47,193 bases of DNA from Planctomycetota bacterium (lineage in GTDB: Bacteria > Planctomycetota > JAPUJT01): assembly GCA_027296055.1 (NCBI GenBank), contig JAPUJT010000031.1, forward strand, positions 1 through 47,193, written 5' to 3'. Below are positions 1 to 9,010 of the stretch, in pieces. The notes beneath the pieces are model-generated. The model saw only the letters and a program-made list of their open reading frames with translations, was not told the origin of the DNA and did no database searches. Numbering within the stretch: the first letter of the stretch is position 1; every line of letters starts with the position of its first letter. The position numbers and the translations under genes are program-made.

Positions 1-30
1 GTTAACGTAGATTACCCGGAGGAAAGAACA

Positions 31-753
31 ATGCAATTGACCAAATCACTGTCAAGAACACCCACACCGGTGCTGATATCCCGTTTTGCTCGTTTGGAAA
101 TAGGTGGTCTCGGCCGGAAGATCGCAAGGGCATTTGGATACAGACGGCCTGATAATATTGCCATTGAAGAAATCAAAATTCCTGACACACAGTTGGCTTT
201 AGATGCCACCGAATTAGTGGAAGCCTGTTCACCACAATTTCTTGTCAACCATTCCATACGAACCTATTGTTTTGGAGTCGCGATTGCCCGGCAACTGGAT
301 ATCAAAGCCGATATGGAGGTGTTTTACCTGAGTTCTATCATGCATGATCTGGGGCTGGTAGATCCACATGACAAAAGCGAAGGTTCATTCGAAGTCGTCG
401 GTGCCGATGTAGCTCAAAGTTTTATGCTTGAAAAGGGTGCAAGCCAGGAAAAAGCTGACCTGGTACACGAAGCGATTGCCTTGCACTCGGCTGTTGGAAT
501 TGCCGCTAAACGTGAAGCGGAAATCGTGTTGGTGCATTACGGTGCAGGTGTTGACGTGATTGGCTTTCGAGCGGAGGATATTTCATCAGAAACTCGTGAC
601 GCCATTGTCAATGCCTATCCGCGTCTTGATTTCAAGCAGGCATTTATACCTTTATTAAAAACTCAGGTTGACAATAAACCACAATGCCATATTGCCGGTC
701 ACTATAGTCTTGGATTTGCCGGCAAGATCAAGGCCGCCCCATTTGTTGAGTAG
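31..753 (+). CDS. HD-domain protein, cyanamide hydratase-like
   Basis: A 240-aa protein with an HD-type metal-dependent hydrolase core. A His in NHSIRTY (about residue 74), the His-Asp pair in SSIMHDLGL (105-106) and later His residues in LVHEAIALHS (146, 152) are arranged as in HD phosphohydrolases of the cyanamide hydratase-like group. The substrate cannot be inferred. The start is supported by GGAGGAAA a few bases upstream of the ATG. The gene and its flank are visibly more AT-rich than the rest of the window, which points to separate acquisition. The gene looks intact, unlike its downstream neighbours. Confidence 0.8.
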   Translation: MQLTKSLSRTPTPVLISRFARLEIGGLGRKIARAFGYRRPDNIAIEEIKIPDTQLALDATELVEACSPQFLVNHSIRTYCFGVAIARQLDIKADMEVFYLSSIMHDLGLVDPHDKSEGSFEVVGADVAQSFMLEKGASQEKADLVHEAIALHSAVGIAAKREAEIVLVHYGAGVDVIGFRAEDISSETRDAIVNAYPRLDFKQAFIPLLKTQVDNKPQCHIAGHYSLGFAGKIKAAPFVE

Positions 754-802
754 ACTATGAAAACCCGGGCAACATCAACCTTTGATTAAACGACATTGAT
801 AA

Positions 803-982
803 TTGAATAAGCCGGATAGTTTGATTGTTGATGGCACAGGTCGCATCGGCAGCGAACTGATTTCGTTATTGAGAAAAGCGGAAGCTAGCCTCCGAGTTTT
901 GGTAAGGCCAATATCCACTGGGAAAATACGTGGCACTGAAATGATGGAAATCGTACATGGCGATTTGGCCGATGCAAATTAG
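803..982 (+). pseudogene. NmrA-like NAD(P)-binding protein, N-terminal remnant
   Basis: A short frame opening at TTG 803 and ending at TAG 980-982 encodes the first Rossmann unit of an NmrA/SDR-type NAD(P)-binding protein: LIVDGTGRIGSELISLL, then RVLVRP and EIVHGDLADAN. This matches the dinucleotide-binding loop, second strand and acidic turn of the family. The rest of the expected ~280 residues is missing and the frame stops right after the D-L-A-D motif, so this is a truncated relic. It shares the AT-rich composition of the HD gene upstream. Confidence 0.6.
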
Positions 983-1085
983 GTCGCGAAAACACAAGGC
1001 GCTGCTAACGCAGCCGGCTACGGGGACAAAAGAAAGCAAAAGGCCTGTTAATAGAAGCTATACACCAATCCCTTGTCTTCTGTTC

Positions 1086-1340
1086 AACAGGTTGAGGAGC
1101 AAAACGGGCTGCGGGGCAGGTATCTGGGAGCCAGGGCATGGTGGAGGCAGACCGCTACTGCGGGGACGTCTTGTTGCAGATCTCGGCGGTCCGCGCGGCG
1201 CTGGCGAAAGTAGCAAGATGTTGCTCCACTCGCACATTCAAACCTGCGTCCGAGGTGCCTTCGAAAGCGATGATGCCGAGCAGCGCACCGAGAAGATCGA
1301 AGAACTCGTGCGGGTCTTCGAGAAGAACTGCAACTGCTAA
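1086..1340 (+). pseudogene. CsoR/FrmR-type metal-sensing repressor, frameshifted
   Basis: Pieces of a CsoR/FrmR-family (DUF156) repressor lie in two frames. NRLR (1086-1097) starts in one frame. GQVSGSQGMVEADRYCGDVL and QISAVRAALAKVA follow in another (1114 to ~1210). Then MLLHSHIQTCVRGAFE through [16 protein letters not shown] is back in the first frame, ending at TAA 1338-1340. The metal-ligand pattern Cys...His-x3-Cys is recognisable. At least two frameshifts prevent a full-length product. The gene lies immediately upstream of a copper ATPase, the usual target of CsoR regulation, so ATPase control has probably been lost or changed. Confidence 0.7.
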
Positions 1341-1354
1341 GCGGAGCTGACGTC

Positions 1355-3652
1355 ATGAATCACCAACACAATCATCGGCACAGCAATCACGACGAAGGGG
1401 CGGGCTCCGAGGCCGAGCCGGCGGGCACCGTGTACACCTGCCCAATGCATCCCGAGGTGGAGCAGGTAGGTCCAGGCACCTGCCCGAAATGCGGCATGGC
1501 CCTCGAGCCCAAGGGCGTACCTGTGCCTGCCACCAAGACGGAGTGGACCTGCCCAATGCATCCTGAGATCAATCGGGACGCCCCGGGGAATTGCCCGATC
1601 TGCGGCATGAGCCTCGAATCTCGAACGGTAACCGTCGAAGAAGGCGAGAACCCCGAGCTTCGCGACATGACGCGCAGGTTCTGGTTGGCCGTGGTGCTCA
1701 CGGTGCCGCTGTTCGCAATCGCCATGCTCGACATGCTGCCAGGTCGCCCCATCTCTAGTATGCTTTCTGGACGCATTCGAGCCCTCGTCGAGCTCGGCTT
1801 GGCGACGCCGGTGTGTATTTGGGCGGCTTGGCCGTTTTTTGTTCGCGCCGTGAGTTCCGTGAAGCATCGCAGTCTCAACATGTTTACGTTGATCGGACTC
1901 GGCGTAGGCGTCGCCTACCTGTACAGCCTCATCGCGACCCTGTTTCCCGAGCTCTTCCCCGCCTCGTTTCGCGGACATGGTGGCGAAGTTGCCGTGTACT
2001 TCGAAGCGGCCGCGGTCATCGTCACGCTCATCCTTGTTGGGCAGGTACTCGAGCTCGGGGCCCGCAGCCAGACCAACGCCGCCATCAGAAAACTCCTGGA
2101 CATGGCGGCCAAGAACGCGCGCCGCCTACTCGATGACGGCTCCGAGGAGGACGTGCCTCTCGAAAAAGTGCAGCAAGGCGACCGTCTGCGCGTTCGTCCG
2201 GGCGAGAAAATCCCCGTCGATGGAGAGGTCATAGAAGGCTCGAGCAGCGTCGACGAATCGATGGTGACTGGTGAGCCCATTCCTGTCGAGAAGCAGTCCG
2301 GTGACAAAGTCATCGGGGCGACAGTCAACGGTACCGGTGGGCTGGTCATTCGCGCCGAAAACGTCGGCGCCGACACACTGCTCTCGCGTATTGTGGCGAT
2401 GGTCGCCGAGGCGCAACGAAGTCGAGCTCCCATCCAAAAGCTCGCTGATATCGTTGCGTCCTATTTCGTGCCGGCGGTCATCCTCATCGCCATCGCAACA
2501 TTCGTGGTTTGGGCGCTCATGGGTCCGGAGCCGGCTATGGCCTACGCGGTCATCAACGCGGTGGCGGTGCTCATCATCGCCTGCCCCTGCGCCCTCGGAC
2601 TTGCCACACCCATGTCGATCATGGTGGCCACGGGTAAGGGCGCCTCGGTTGGTGTGCTCTTCAAGAACGCCGAGGCCATCGAGGTGCTGCGCAAGGTGAA
2701 TACCCTCGTCGTAGATAAGACAGGTACACTGACCGAAGGCCGGCCAACGCTGGTGGCCGTGGAACCGGCTGCGGACATTGCGGAAGATGAGCTGCTTCGT
2801 TTCGCTGGTGCACTGGAACGTGGGAGCGAGCATCCTCTGGCCGAAGCCATTGTTCGCGGTGCGGAGGAACGCGCTGGCGATTTGCCATCCGCCTCGGAAT
2901 TCAGCTCGGTCACAGGCAAGGGGGTGAAGGGCAAGGTTGAGGGTAGGGACGTGGCTCTCGGCAACCAGGCGATGATGCGCTCGTTGGGCGTGGACACCGC
3001 ACCGATGGAACAGCGGGCGGAGGCACTACGAGGTGAGGGACAGACGGTTATGTTTGTCGCCGCTGACGGCAAACTCGCCGGGATCCTCGGGGTTGCAGAT
3101 CCGATCAAACAAAGCACGCCGGAAGCCATCGAGCGACTGCATGCCGAGGGGTTGCGGGTTGTCATGCTCACCGGCGATAGCGAGACCACGGCGCGCGCCG
3201 TAGGCGCCAAGCTCAAGATCGACGAAATCGTCGCGGGCGTGTTGCCCGACGAAAAAGCGGCGAAGGTCAAGGCGCTGCAATCCGCTGGGCAAGTGGTGGC
3301 CATGGCCGGCGATGGTATCAACGACGCCCCCGCGCTGGCCCAGGCAGACGTTGGCATCGCCATGGGCACCGGCACCGACGTCGCCATGGAGAGCGCCGGG
3401 GTCACGCTGGTTAAAGGTGACCTGCGCGGTATCGTTCGGGCGAGGAAGCTGTCCCGCATGGCCATGGCCAACATCCGCCAAAACCTCTTCTTTGCATTCG
3501 CCTACAACGCCGCCGGCGTCCCCATCGCCGCGGGCATTCTCTATCCGCACTTCGGGCTCCTGATGAGTCCGATGATCGCCGCTGCGGCCATGAGTTTCAG
3601 CTCCGTGTCGGTTATCGGTAATGCACTCAGGCTGCGTCGGGCGAGCATATGA
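1355..3652 (+). CDS. copA: Copper/silver-translocating P1B-type ATPase
   Basis: A 765-aa heavy-metal P-type ATPase that would export Cu(I) or Ag(I) across the inner membrane. The N-terminus is His-rich (about residues 2-12), followed by two heavy-metal-binding modules of the type YTCPMHPEV...CPKCGM (about 27-50 and 64-86) instead of the classical HMA domains. The membrane CPC ion motif lies in [13 protein letters not shown] (about 410-412), the phosphorylation motif in DKTGTLTEG (about 455), then a nucleotide-binding SEHPLAEAI stretch and [10 protein letters not shown]. All key residues are present and the length is normal. The CPC motif and paired metal-binding modules fit CopA/SilP types; silver versus copper cannot be decided. 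The stop overlaps the next ATG by 4 bp. Confidence 0.93.
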   Translation: MNHQHNHRHSNHDEGAGSEAEPAGTVYTCPMHPEVEQVGPGTCPKCGMALEPKGVPVPATKTEWTCPMHPEINRDAPGNCPICGMSLESRTVTVEEGENPELRDMTRRFWLAVVLTVPLFAIAMLDMLPGRPISSMLSGRIRALVELGLATPVCIWAAWPFFVRAVSSVKHRSLNMFTLIGLGVGVAYLYSLIATLFPELFPASFRGHGGEVAVYFEAAAVIVTLILVGQVLELGARSQTNAAIRKLLDMAAKNARRLLDDGSEEDVPLEKVQQGDRLRVRPGEKIPVDGEVIEGSSSVDESMVTGEPIPVEKQSGDKVIGATVNGTGGLVIRAENVGADTLLSRIVAMVAEAQRSRAPIQKLADIVASYFVPAVILIAIATFVVWALMGPEPAMAYAVINAVAVLIIACPCALGLATPMSIMVATGKGASVGVLFKNAEAIEVLRKVNTLVVDKTGTLTEGRPTLVAVEPAADIAEDELLRFAGALERGSEHPLAEAIVRGAEERAGDLPSASEFSSVTGKGVKGKVEGRDVALGNQAMMRSLGVDTAPMEQRAEALRGEGQTVMFVAADGKLAGILGVADPIKQSTPEAIERLHAEGLRVVMLTGDSETTARAVGAKLKIDEIVAGVLPDEKAAKVKALQSAGQVVAMAGDGINDAPALAQADVGIAMGTGTDVAMESAGVTLVKGDLRGIVRARKLSRMAMANIRQNLFFAFAYNAAGVPIAAGILYPHFGLLMSPMIAAAAMSFSSVSVIGNALRLRRASI

Positions 3653-4320
3653 GTGCGAGGGTGTCCCGACGGGCGTTTCTCAAGCGCTCAGCAACAGCCG
3701 GTGGATCCATTCTCCTTGGCGGCTTTGTCACGGGTTGCGCCACCGGTGGGGTGGCGAATCCCGCGCGCCGATCGCTGGTGACGGCGCGAGGGGATGCCAT
3801 CGACCTACACATCGCTCAGACACGCATCGAGATCGCGGGGCAGACCGCAACCGCCACCACCAGCAACGGAGGCGTCCCGGGTCCGGAGATTCGGCTAAGC
3901 GAGGGCCAGGATGTTCTCCTGCGGGTGCACAACGCCATGGATGTCGACACTTCCATTCACTGGCACGGTTAGCTTGTGCCACCGGAAATGGACGGCGTTC
4001 CAGGCGTCAGCTTCGATGGGATCCGACCCGGCACCACCTTCGAGTATCGCTTTGGTCTGCGCCAGAGCGGCACGTACTGGTATCACAGCCACAGCGGTTT
4101 TCAGGAACAGACCGGCATCTTCGGACCGCTCATCGTCGAGTCGGCGAGCCCCGAGCCGTATGCCTACGATCGCGAGTACACCATCATTCTGTCGGATTGG
4201 ACCTTCGAAGATCCACAGCGCGTTTTCGCCAACCTGAAGCGCTACGGCGGCTACTACAACTATCAGCGCCGAACCCTGGTCAATCACGCAGACGAGGCCG
4301 AGGCTTCGTGCAGCCAATAG
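3649..4320 (+). pseudogene. Multicopper oxidase (copper resistance), interrupted and truncated
   Basis: N-terminal part of a periplasmic multicopper oxidase. A Tat signal (SRRAFLKRSA) precedes a lipobox-like VTGCATGG. The first cupredoxin domain carries the copper ligands IHWHG and, later, YWYHSHSGFQEQTGIFGPL. An in-frame TAG at 3970-3972 cuts the gene between IHWHG and LVPPEMDGVPG, where family members read straight through. After NYQRRTL the homology ends and the frame stops at 4318-4320, so two of the three cupredoxin domains are missing. It starts in an ATGA overlap with the ATPase, showing a former copper-resistance operon. A product is unlikely to be active. Confidence 0.8.
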
Positions 4321-5057
4321 ACGTGCATTTGCCTGATCCCTCCCTATTTGGGGTTTGAACTTAGGACACTACCCCAGAATGCGCCGGCACAAAGGGAGAG
4401 GCAGGGCTTGACCCCGACATTGACTCTGGACATTTCGGGGCTTCAGAAATGTAGCAAAATCGTAGACACTTCCAGGTCCTTCCGTGTCTTTCCGTGACCT
4501 TCTGTGACCACGGCCGGATCATCCCAACTCTCGGCCAGCGTTGTAATTAGTTGTTAGACAGGGGGATACGGCAACGCCTCGGATCCCGCTCGCATCGTGG
4601 GGATCCCCAGAGGGGGCTGCCCCAGCCCATTTACCCCTCGCTGATCCGGGCTCGGGCCCAGTGTGCCCTCCTCTAGGATCGTCGGATTGGGGTAGCGCCA
4701 GGGGCAGCGTAACGTGTGCGCGACCCGGCGCGCTACTGCGCGGTAGGGCGCGAGGGCCTGACGAGCGCATCCAATTGGAGAGTCAGGAAATGAGAGGGAA
4801 AGCCTTACGAAACCTAAGGGTTGAGGCGATCGCGTGAACGAGCCTGAGGAAGCCTTTTGAATCCTGCTGTCTCGCCAGTTCCGCGACTTCGGCAGTGCTT
4901 GGACTACAATAGTTTACGTCGGTAGGGACATGATTCAAGGGCGCTCGGGCCTCCACCTGTGCCTGGGCGGCAGACTTGAACTTTCACGTTCGCGGCTCGC
5001 GCTGTCGAGTGGGCTTGTGTGAACTTATGGTAGGGACGCGCGGCTAGGAGGAGAAGC
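4321..5057. other. Intergenic stretch without a recognised gene
   Basis: About 740 bp between the broken oxidase and the pirin gene. I see no convincing coding frame, tRNA or terminator. It includes a short stretch of near-repeats (tccttccgtg / tctttccgtgacc / ttctgtgacc, about 4480-4509). It probably holds debris from the deletion that removed the 3' end of the oxidase, plus the pirin promoter. Confidence 0.5.
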
Positions 5058-5756
5058 ATGATCACTGTACGACCCGCCGAGGAACGCGGCCACGCCAACC
5101 ACGGGTGGCTGGACTCATATCACACGTTCTCCTTTGCGAGCTACCACGATCCTCGCCACATGGGATTTCGAACCCTTCGGGTAATCAACGACGACACGGT
5201 CCAGCCGGGGAAGGGGTTTGGTACCCATAGCCATCAGGACATGGAGATCATTTCGTACGTGCTGGTGGGCGCGCTGGAGCACCAGGACAGCATGGGCACG
5301 GGATCGGTACTTCGCCCCGGAGATGTCCAGGCCATGTCGGCCGGTCGGGGCGTGACGCACAGCGAGTTCAATCACGAGAAGGACGAAACCCTCCATTTTC
5401 TTCAGATCTGGATCCACCCGAAAGAGATGGGAGTCGACCCTCGTTACAGTGAGAAACGATTCAGCGATGCGGACAAACGGAATCGACTACGATTGATCGT
5501 GTCTCCCGATGGCCGGAATGATTCGCTGCCCATCCACCAGGATGCGCTCGTCTACGCGTCGTTGCTCGATCCGAACGAGTCGGTGACGTACCCGATGTCG
5601 GAAAATAGGCACGCTTGGTTGCACATTGCCCGCGGGCGTGTAACGGTAAACGGTCAAGTGCTTGCCACCGGCGATGGAGCCGCCGTGTCCAACGAGTCCG
5701 AGCTCGTGATCGATGCCAACGAGCCTTCAGAAATTCTCCTGTTCGATTTGAGCTGA
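5058..5756 (+). CDS. Pirin family protein (bicupin)
   Basis: A 232-aa pirin-like protein, normal length for the short YhaK-type branch. The N-terminal cupin has the metal site in GFGTHSHQDMEIISYVL and the distal HSEFNHE. The second cupin (about residues 145-230) is less conserved. Family members include quercetin 2,3-dioxygenases and redox-sensitive regulators, so the substrate is unknown. The start is supported by AGGAGGAG about 5 bases upstream. A hydrolase stub follows after ~57 bp; the pairing of pirin with an isochorismatase-like hydrolase suggests a former two-gene unit. Confidence 0.9.
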   Translation: MITVRPAEERGHANHGWLDSYHTFSFASYHDPRHMGFRTLRVINDDTVQPGKGFGTHSHQDMEIISYVLVGALEHQDSMGTGSVLRPGDVQAMSAGRGVTHSEFNHEKDETLHFLQIWIHPKEMGVDPRYSEKRFSDADKRNRLRLIVSPDGRNDSLPIHQDALVYASLLDPNESVTYPMSENRHAWLHIARGRVTVNGQVLATGDGAAVSNESELVIDANEPSEILLFDLS

Positions 5757-5813
5757 ATCCCAACGACTTCGTTTTCGAGAACGGTCCGCATGCCACTCGC
5801 ACGGGAGGAAACA

Positions 5814-5889
5814 ATGAGCAACACCAAGCTTGATGTTCTCACCCGCCTCAGAAAACTCCGTGCTGTCCATCATTGACTACCAGCCATAA
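5814..5889 (+). pseudogene. Isochorismatase-family hydrolase, frameshifted 5' stub
   Basis: Starting at ATG 5814, after a good ribosome site (GGGAGGAAAC), the frame reads MSNTKLDVLT. After one frameshift it continues as ASENSVLSIIDYQP before TAA at 5887-5889. This matches the N-terminus of YcaC-type isochorismatase-family hydrolases (…LDVLTP…LLIDYQP), including the first catalytic Asp in IDYQP. The remaining ~180 residues are absent. It is a clear relic and shows decay downstream of the intact pirin gene. Confidence 0.65.
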
Positions 5890-6123
5890 GGTGAAGGCGA
5901 TAGGCGCAGGCGTGTCGGCGTTTCTACCTACCGGTCCCGGCGCCGCCCCGCCTGATGGGCGCGATGCTCGTCATCGAGATGACCTTGGGCCCCGCATGAC
6001 GGTCCCGGACCATAGAGGCGCCTAGGGGGGGAATCTCAATACGTCCCTCAAAGTGTATTTTGGGCCCACCGACAGTAGCCTAGAATGGCGAGGACGGCGA
6101 ACACGGAATCGGCTCGCCAGCGT
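5890..6123. other. Non-coding stretch before the element boundary
   Basis: GC-rich sequence with no credible gene on either strand. It separates the hydrolase stub from the left end of the integrated element. Confidence 0.4.
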
Positions 6124-6303
6124 CTAGCCCGTCGGGAGAGAGGGCAGCCACAGATGGGAGAGACGACCTAGGTAGGCCACGCCCATCATGGTGAGTAATC
6201 CAGTGAGAAAGGCCTGCATGTGTGCGGAAGAGACAGAGAAACCGGCAGAGCCTAGGCCGCCGCAAGTCAGCATGGACAAAATGCTTGAGGCAAAGATGGA
6301 AAT
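6124..6303 (-). pseudogene. Possible membrane-protein C-terminal fragment cut by the element boundary
   Basis: On the minus strand an open frame runs out of the 50-bp repeat and reads ISIFASSILSMLTCGG, then SSAHMQAFLTGLLTMMGVAYL, ending at TAG (6124-6126). Two hydrophobic stretches suggest a small membrane protein or the tail of one. I cannot assign a family. The frame opens at the junction with the tRNA-derived repeat, so it may be a gene truncated when the element inserted, or chance. Confidence 0.22.
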
Positions 6304-6349
6304 GGTCGGGGCGGGGAGATTCGAACTCCCGACCTCTTGAACCCCATTC
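6300..6349. repeat. Left attachment-site repeat (tRNA-Pro 3' fragment)
   Basis: Fifty bases identical to 30699-30748. The repeat covers the tRNA 3' CCA end, T arm, variable region and anticodon-arm 3' side through the anticodon loop. After position 6349 the sequence diverges from the tRNA, so this copy is only a fragment and not a functional tRNA. Confidence 0.93.
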
Positions 6350-6476
6350 GCTCATGGGGGAATGTCAGACCCGACGGGTACAAAGGGGGTTGAGGCGATT
6401 GCCTTACCACACAAGAGGTTGCGGCAAAGTCGACAAAGGCGAGTGCGCCGGGGACGGCGCATGGGCCGGTGATCGA

Positions 6477-6496
6477 TGGGCAGTAAAATGGGCAGT
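6477..6496 (+). repeat. Left subterminal repeat, candidate integrase arm site
   Basis: TGGGCAGT-AAAA-TGGGCAGT, an 8-bp direct repeat on a 12-bp period. It recurs as TAGGCAGT-AAAA-TGGACAGT at 30613-30632 near the other end of the element, in the same orientation. Position and pairing suit arm-type sites bound by the N-terminal domain of the integrase, or sites for the excisionase. This role is inferred. Confidence 0.55.
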
Positions 6497-6552
6497 AGAG
6501 CGCGCAAGCACGCCGCCTCGCTTCTCCGCCCGAGAGCGCAAGGAGGTGTGCC

Positions 6553-7686
6553 GTGGCAACCGTAAGAGCTTGGCAGACAAAAAGAGGTCGCGTTTTCTAC
6601 ATCGACTACTACACCTCGGAGGGCAGGCGAGTCCGAGAGAAGGTGGGTCCGGACAAGCGGCGGGCCGAACGAAGGGCCGCCCTGATCGAGGAAGCGAAGT
6701 TCAAGGGCGATCCGGCCATCGACCTCCTCAAGATCGGGCCAGGAGAAGCGCTGCAGGAGTTCCTTTGCTCGTCGGAGGATGACAACTCTACCTCCTGGGT
6801 CACCTACCAGCGAAAGATCCTGACCCACTTCGTCGTCTGGACGGGAGTTCGGGAGCTCCGCCGGATCACTCCTCTCATGATCGAGAAGTGGGTCCGGCAT
6901 CGCCTCAAGCAGGGTCGCTCGGTCACGACGGCCCGCACCAACTTCGGGATGATCCGGACCTTCCTCCGCTGGGCGAAGGGCCATCGCTACATTGCCTTCG
7001 ACCCCTCGGACAACGCAAAGCGTCTCAAGCCGAAGCCCAGGGGGGAGATCCGTGTGATCTCTCAGGAGGAAGCCGACGAGCTCCTGGAGGCGTGTAGGAC
7101 TCCGATCCCTCTCCTAGGTCCCGGCAGGAAAGGCAATGGAAAGACCCGTGAGAGGAAGACCCCCCTCTTCGAGATGGTGTCGGTTGCGCTCTTCACGGGT
7201 TTCCGGCTCGGCGAGATCCTGAACCTCACTTGGGATTGCATCGACTTCAAGACCGACCCGCACACAATTTCGGTCAAGGTCTCGAAGGACTTTACCCCCA
7301 AGGATCGGGAGGGGCGGATCTTGCCCCTCGACCCATTCTTGGCGGATGTGCTCCTCCGTCACCAGAAGCGGACTCGCCAGTTCAAGGGGCTTGTCTTCAG
7401 GACGGAGGCCGGAACCAGGTACGACGGCCGCAACGTCGGGGCCGAACTCCAGAAGGCGGCGAAGCGAGCAGACATCGATGGCGGGTGCAATTTCTACGCG
7501 CTCAGGCACACGTTCGCTTCCTCGTTAACCGCTGCGAACATCGACATCCGCTGGGTGCAGGGATACCTGGGCCACTCGGACATCCGAACGACGATCCAGC
7601 ACTACGCCGCCTTCCGCCCCGAAAGAACTCACGAGGCCATCGCAAAGCTCCCATACGGTCGCCGTTTGGAGATGGCCGGATCTTGA
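6553..7686 (+). CDS. Tyrosine-type site-specific integrase
   Basis: A 377-aa tyrosine recombinase that should catalyse integration and excision at tRNA-Pro. A SAM-like core-binding domain spans about residues 75-150. The catalytic domain shows Arg in FTGFRLGEI, the beta-hairpin Lys region (KVSKDFTPKD), the second Arg/His in FYALRHTFAS and the nucleophile Tyr in GHSDIRTTIQHYA. The first position of the H-x-x-R box is Tyr rather than His, a variant I believe is tolerated in related integrases. The start is GTG, supported by AGGAGG at 6541-6546. The stop overlaps the next gene (TGATG). Its place at the left end, reading inward, is typical for tRNA-integrated elements. Confidence 0.95.
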   Translation: MATVRAWQTKRGRVFYIDYYTSEGRRVREKVGPDKRRAERRAALIEEAKFKGDPAIDLLKIGPGEALQEFLCSSEDDNSTSWVTYQRKILTHFVVWTGVRELRRITPLMIEKWVRHRLKQGRSVTTARTNFGMIRTFLRWAKGHRYIAFDPSDNAKRLKPKPRGEIRVISQEEADELLEACRTPIPLLGPGRKGNGKTRERKTPLFEMVSVALFTGFRLGEILNLTWDCIDFKTDPHTISVKVSKDFTPKDREGRILPLDPFLADVLLRHQKRTRQFKGLVFRTEAGTRYDGRNVGAELQKAAKRADIDGGCNFYALRHTFASSLTAANIDIRWVQGYLGHSDIRTTIQHYAAFRPERTHEAIAKLPYGRRLEMAGS

Positions 7687-8564
7687 TGAAAGGGAAACGG
7701 GGCGGACGCCCCAGAAGAACGCCTGACAGCCCATCAGAGGCACATGCGCCCCAGACAAAGGCCGCAGCCCCCACCTGCTCGGATCCCTCGCCGGCAACAG
7801 GCGTCATGAAGCGCAGAAGGCCAGGGGCGAGCAAGCCAACTGTGCCCACGGAGCCAGAACTGTACGAGGCGGCCGAGGGCGTACGGCTTCGTCGTCTTTC
7901 GGGTGAAACACCCTGCTGGGTCGCCGCACGGGACTGGCTCGTTGAGGCCTTGCTCGTCGAACTTGGCTACGGCGTGGAAGATCTCGAGCGGCTGCGAACG
8001 CACGATATCACTTCGTTTAATGTCTTGTGGTCCGTCTCCGACGACTTCATCCACCGGCTGGTCGAGGGGGGCATCGTCGTTCAGGGAGTCGACGAGGTGG
8101 TCGGCCCGATCGTATCGTTCACGTCAGCTGGGCTCATCACGCCAATCACACTGGGTGAGGACCCAAGCAAGAGTCCCCAGTCATCCGAGGGTAGCGAACT
8201 GATTTTAAAGATCCTGGATGACGGCAAGGGCCTACTCGTCTGGGGAGATCAGAGCACCCCGGATCCAGAACACCGAGTCAGGGGTGCAAGGAAGCCCCTC
8301 CGTCCCAAAGTTGCGAGCTTGGCCCGATATCTCTTGGAGTGCTTCCGTGAGGATCCCAACCGCAAGATACCTTGGGAAGAACTCTACAAGGTGGCCGACA
8401 TGACCACGAGCAATTCTCGCCGCTCGGCGGGGAGGTTGATTGCGGAGTTCAACCAACACCTTACAGCCCTGGAAATCCTGCCCCTGATCTATCAGAACCT
8501 CCCCGATGTAGCTCTTCCGCCGAATTTCCCATCGATAGGGACCATAATCGGCCCCCCGCAGTAG
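7686..8564 (+). CDS. Hypothetical element protein with C-terminal helical (winged-helix-like) region
   Basis: A 292-aa protein I do not recognise. It starts at ATG 7686, overlapping the integrase stop by one base, so the two are translationally coupled. The first ~55 residues are rich in Lys, Arg and Pro and look disordered. A middle region follows (about 60-160: DWLVEALLVELGYGVEDLE). A C-terminal segment (VASLARYLLECFREDPNRK … NSRRSAGRLIAEFNQHL) has the charge and spacing of a winged-helix or other small DNA-binding fold. Coupling to the integrase suggests a role in element maintenance or control. No function should be assigned. Confidence 0.7.
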   Translation: MKGKRGGRPRRTPDSPSEAHAPQTKAAAPTCSDPSPATGVMKRRRPGASKPTVPTEPELYEAAEGVRLRRLSGETPCWVAARDWLVEALLVELGYGVEDLERLRTHDITSFNVLWSVSDDFIHRLVEGGIVVQGVDEVVGPIVSFTSAGLITPITLGEDPSKSPQSSEGSELILKILDDGKGLLVWGDQSTPDPEHRVRGARKPLRPKVASLARYLLECFREDPNRKIPWEELYKVADMTTSNSRRSAGRLIAEFNQHLTALEILPLIYQNLPDVALPPNFPSIGTIIGPPQ

Positions 8565-8688
8565 GTCTTCGGCCTACGTCCGGCGGTTCATTTTGCATTG
8601 AACTCGCCGTGTACCACTGCGACGACTAAGTTGCTCATGGCACGACGGGCGATTCCGTCCGTCAAGGCGAGAGCTCAAAGGAGGGCCG

Positions 8689-8901
8689 ATGAAGGCAGCT
8701 ACGTCGAAGCTCGAGAAGCACTACGGAATTGCAGAGGCGGCCCGAATACTCGGCATCCCCGCCAGCACCTTGAAGTCATGGTTGCTGGCGAAGCGGTTGC
8801 CCCGGGTGAAGTTCGAGGGCAGGCGAGGAAGGGTCCTGATCAAGGAGAGCGATCTCCTCAGCTTTCTTGACGCTCATAGGCAAGGGCGTGAGGAGCGCTA
8901 G
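8689..8901 (+). CDS. Excisionase-like helix-turn-helix protein
   Basis: A 70-aa MerR-like/HTH_17 DNA-binding protein. YGIAEAARILGIPASTLKSW forms the helix-turn-helix, followed by the wing (VKFEGRRGRVLIKESDLLSFL). Proteins of this size and fold next to tyrosine integrases are commonly excisionases or recombination directionality factors. AAGGAGGG just upstream supports the ATG start. It lies between the integrase pair and the RepA-like gene. A transcription-regulator role is also possible. Confidence 0.8.
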   Translation: MKAATSKLEKHYGIAEAARILGIPASTLKSWLLAKRLPRVKFEGRRGRVLIKESDLLSFLDAHRQGREER

Positions 8902-8947
8902 TGGCTGGCCTGTCGCCAGGAACCGAGCCAAGGATCGCATCGCGACG

Positions 8948-8995
8948 ACGCCCGGCAGCATGCGCCGGGCGTAGACGGGTCGGCTGAGACCGACC
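8948..8995 (+). promoter_or_regulatory. Two consecutive hairpins before the RepA-like gene
   Basis: ACGCCCGGC (8948-8956) pairs perfectly with GCCGGGCGT (8964-8972) around a 7-nt loop. GGTCGG (8978-8983) pairs with CCGACC (8990-8995) around a 6-nt loop. No U-tract follows, so a simple terminator is unlikely. They end 15 bp before the presumed GTG start of the RepA-like gene, suggesting a leader that controls its expression, or protein-binding palindromes. Confidence 0.4.
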
Positions 8996-9010
8996 AGAAG
9001 CCCGAAAACC

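Noticed and set aside
3970..3972. Reassignment of TAG as a sense codon, suggested by in-frame TAGs in the multicopper oxidase and the PDZ gene
   Set aside because: Intact genes in the window, such as glnA, end in TAG at the family-typical C-terminus. The oxidase is also truncated, so ordinary gene decay explains it.
6300..6349. Second tRNA-Pro gene at the left boundary
   Set aside because: Only the 3' half matches. The sequence diverges after the anticodon loop and cannot form the D arm or acceptor stem.
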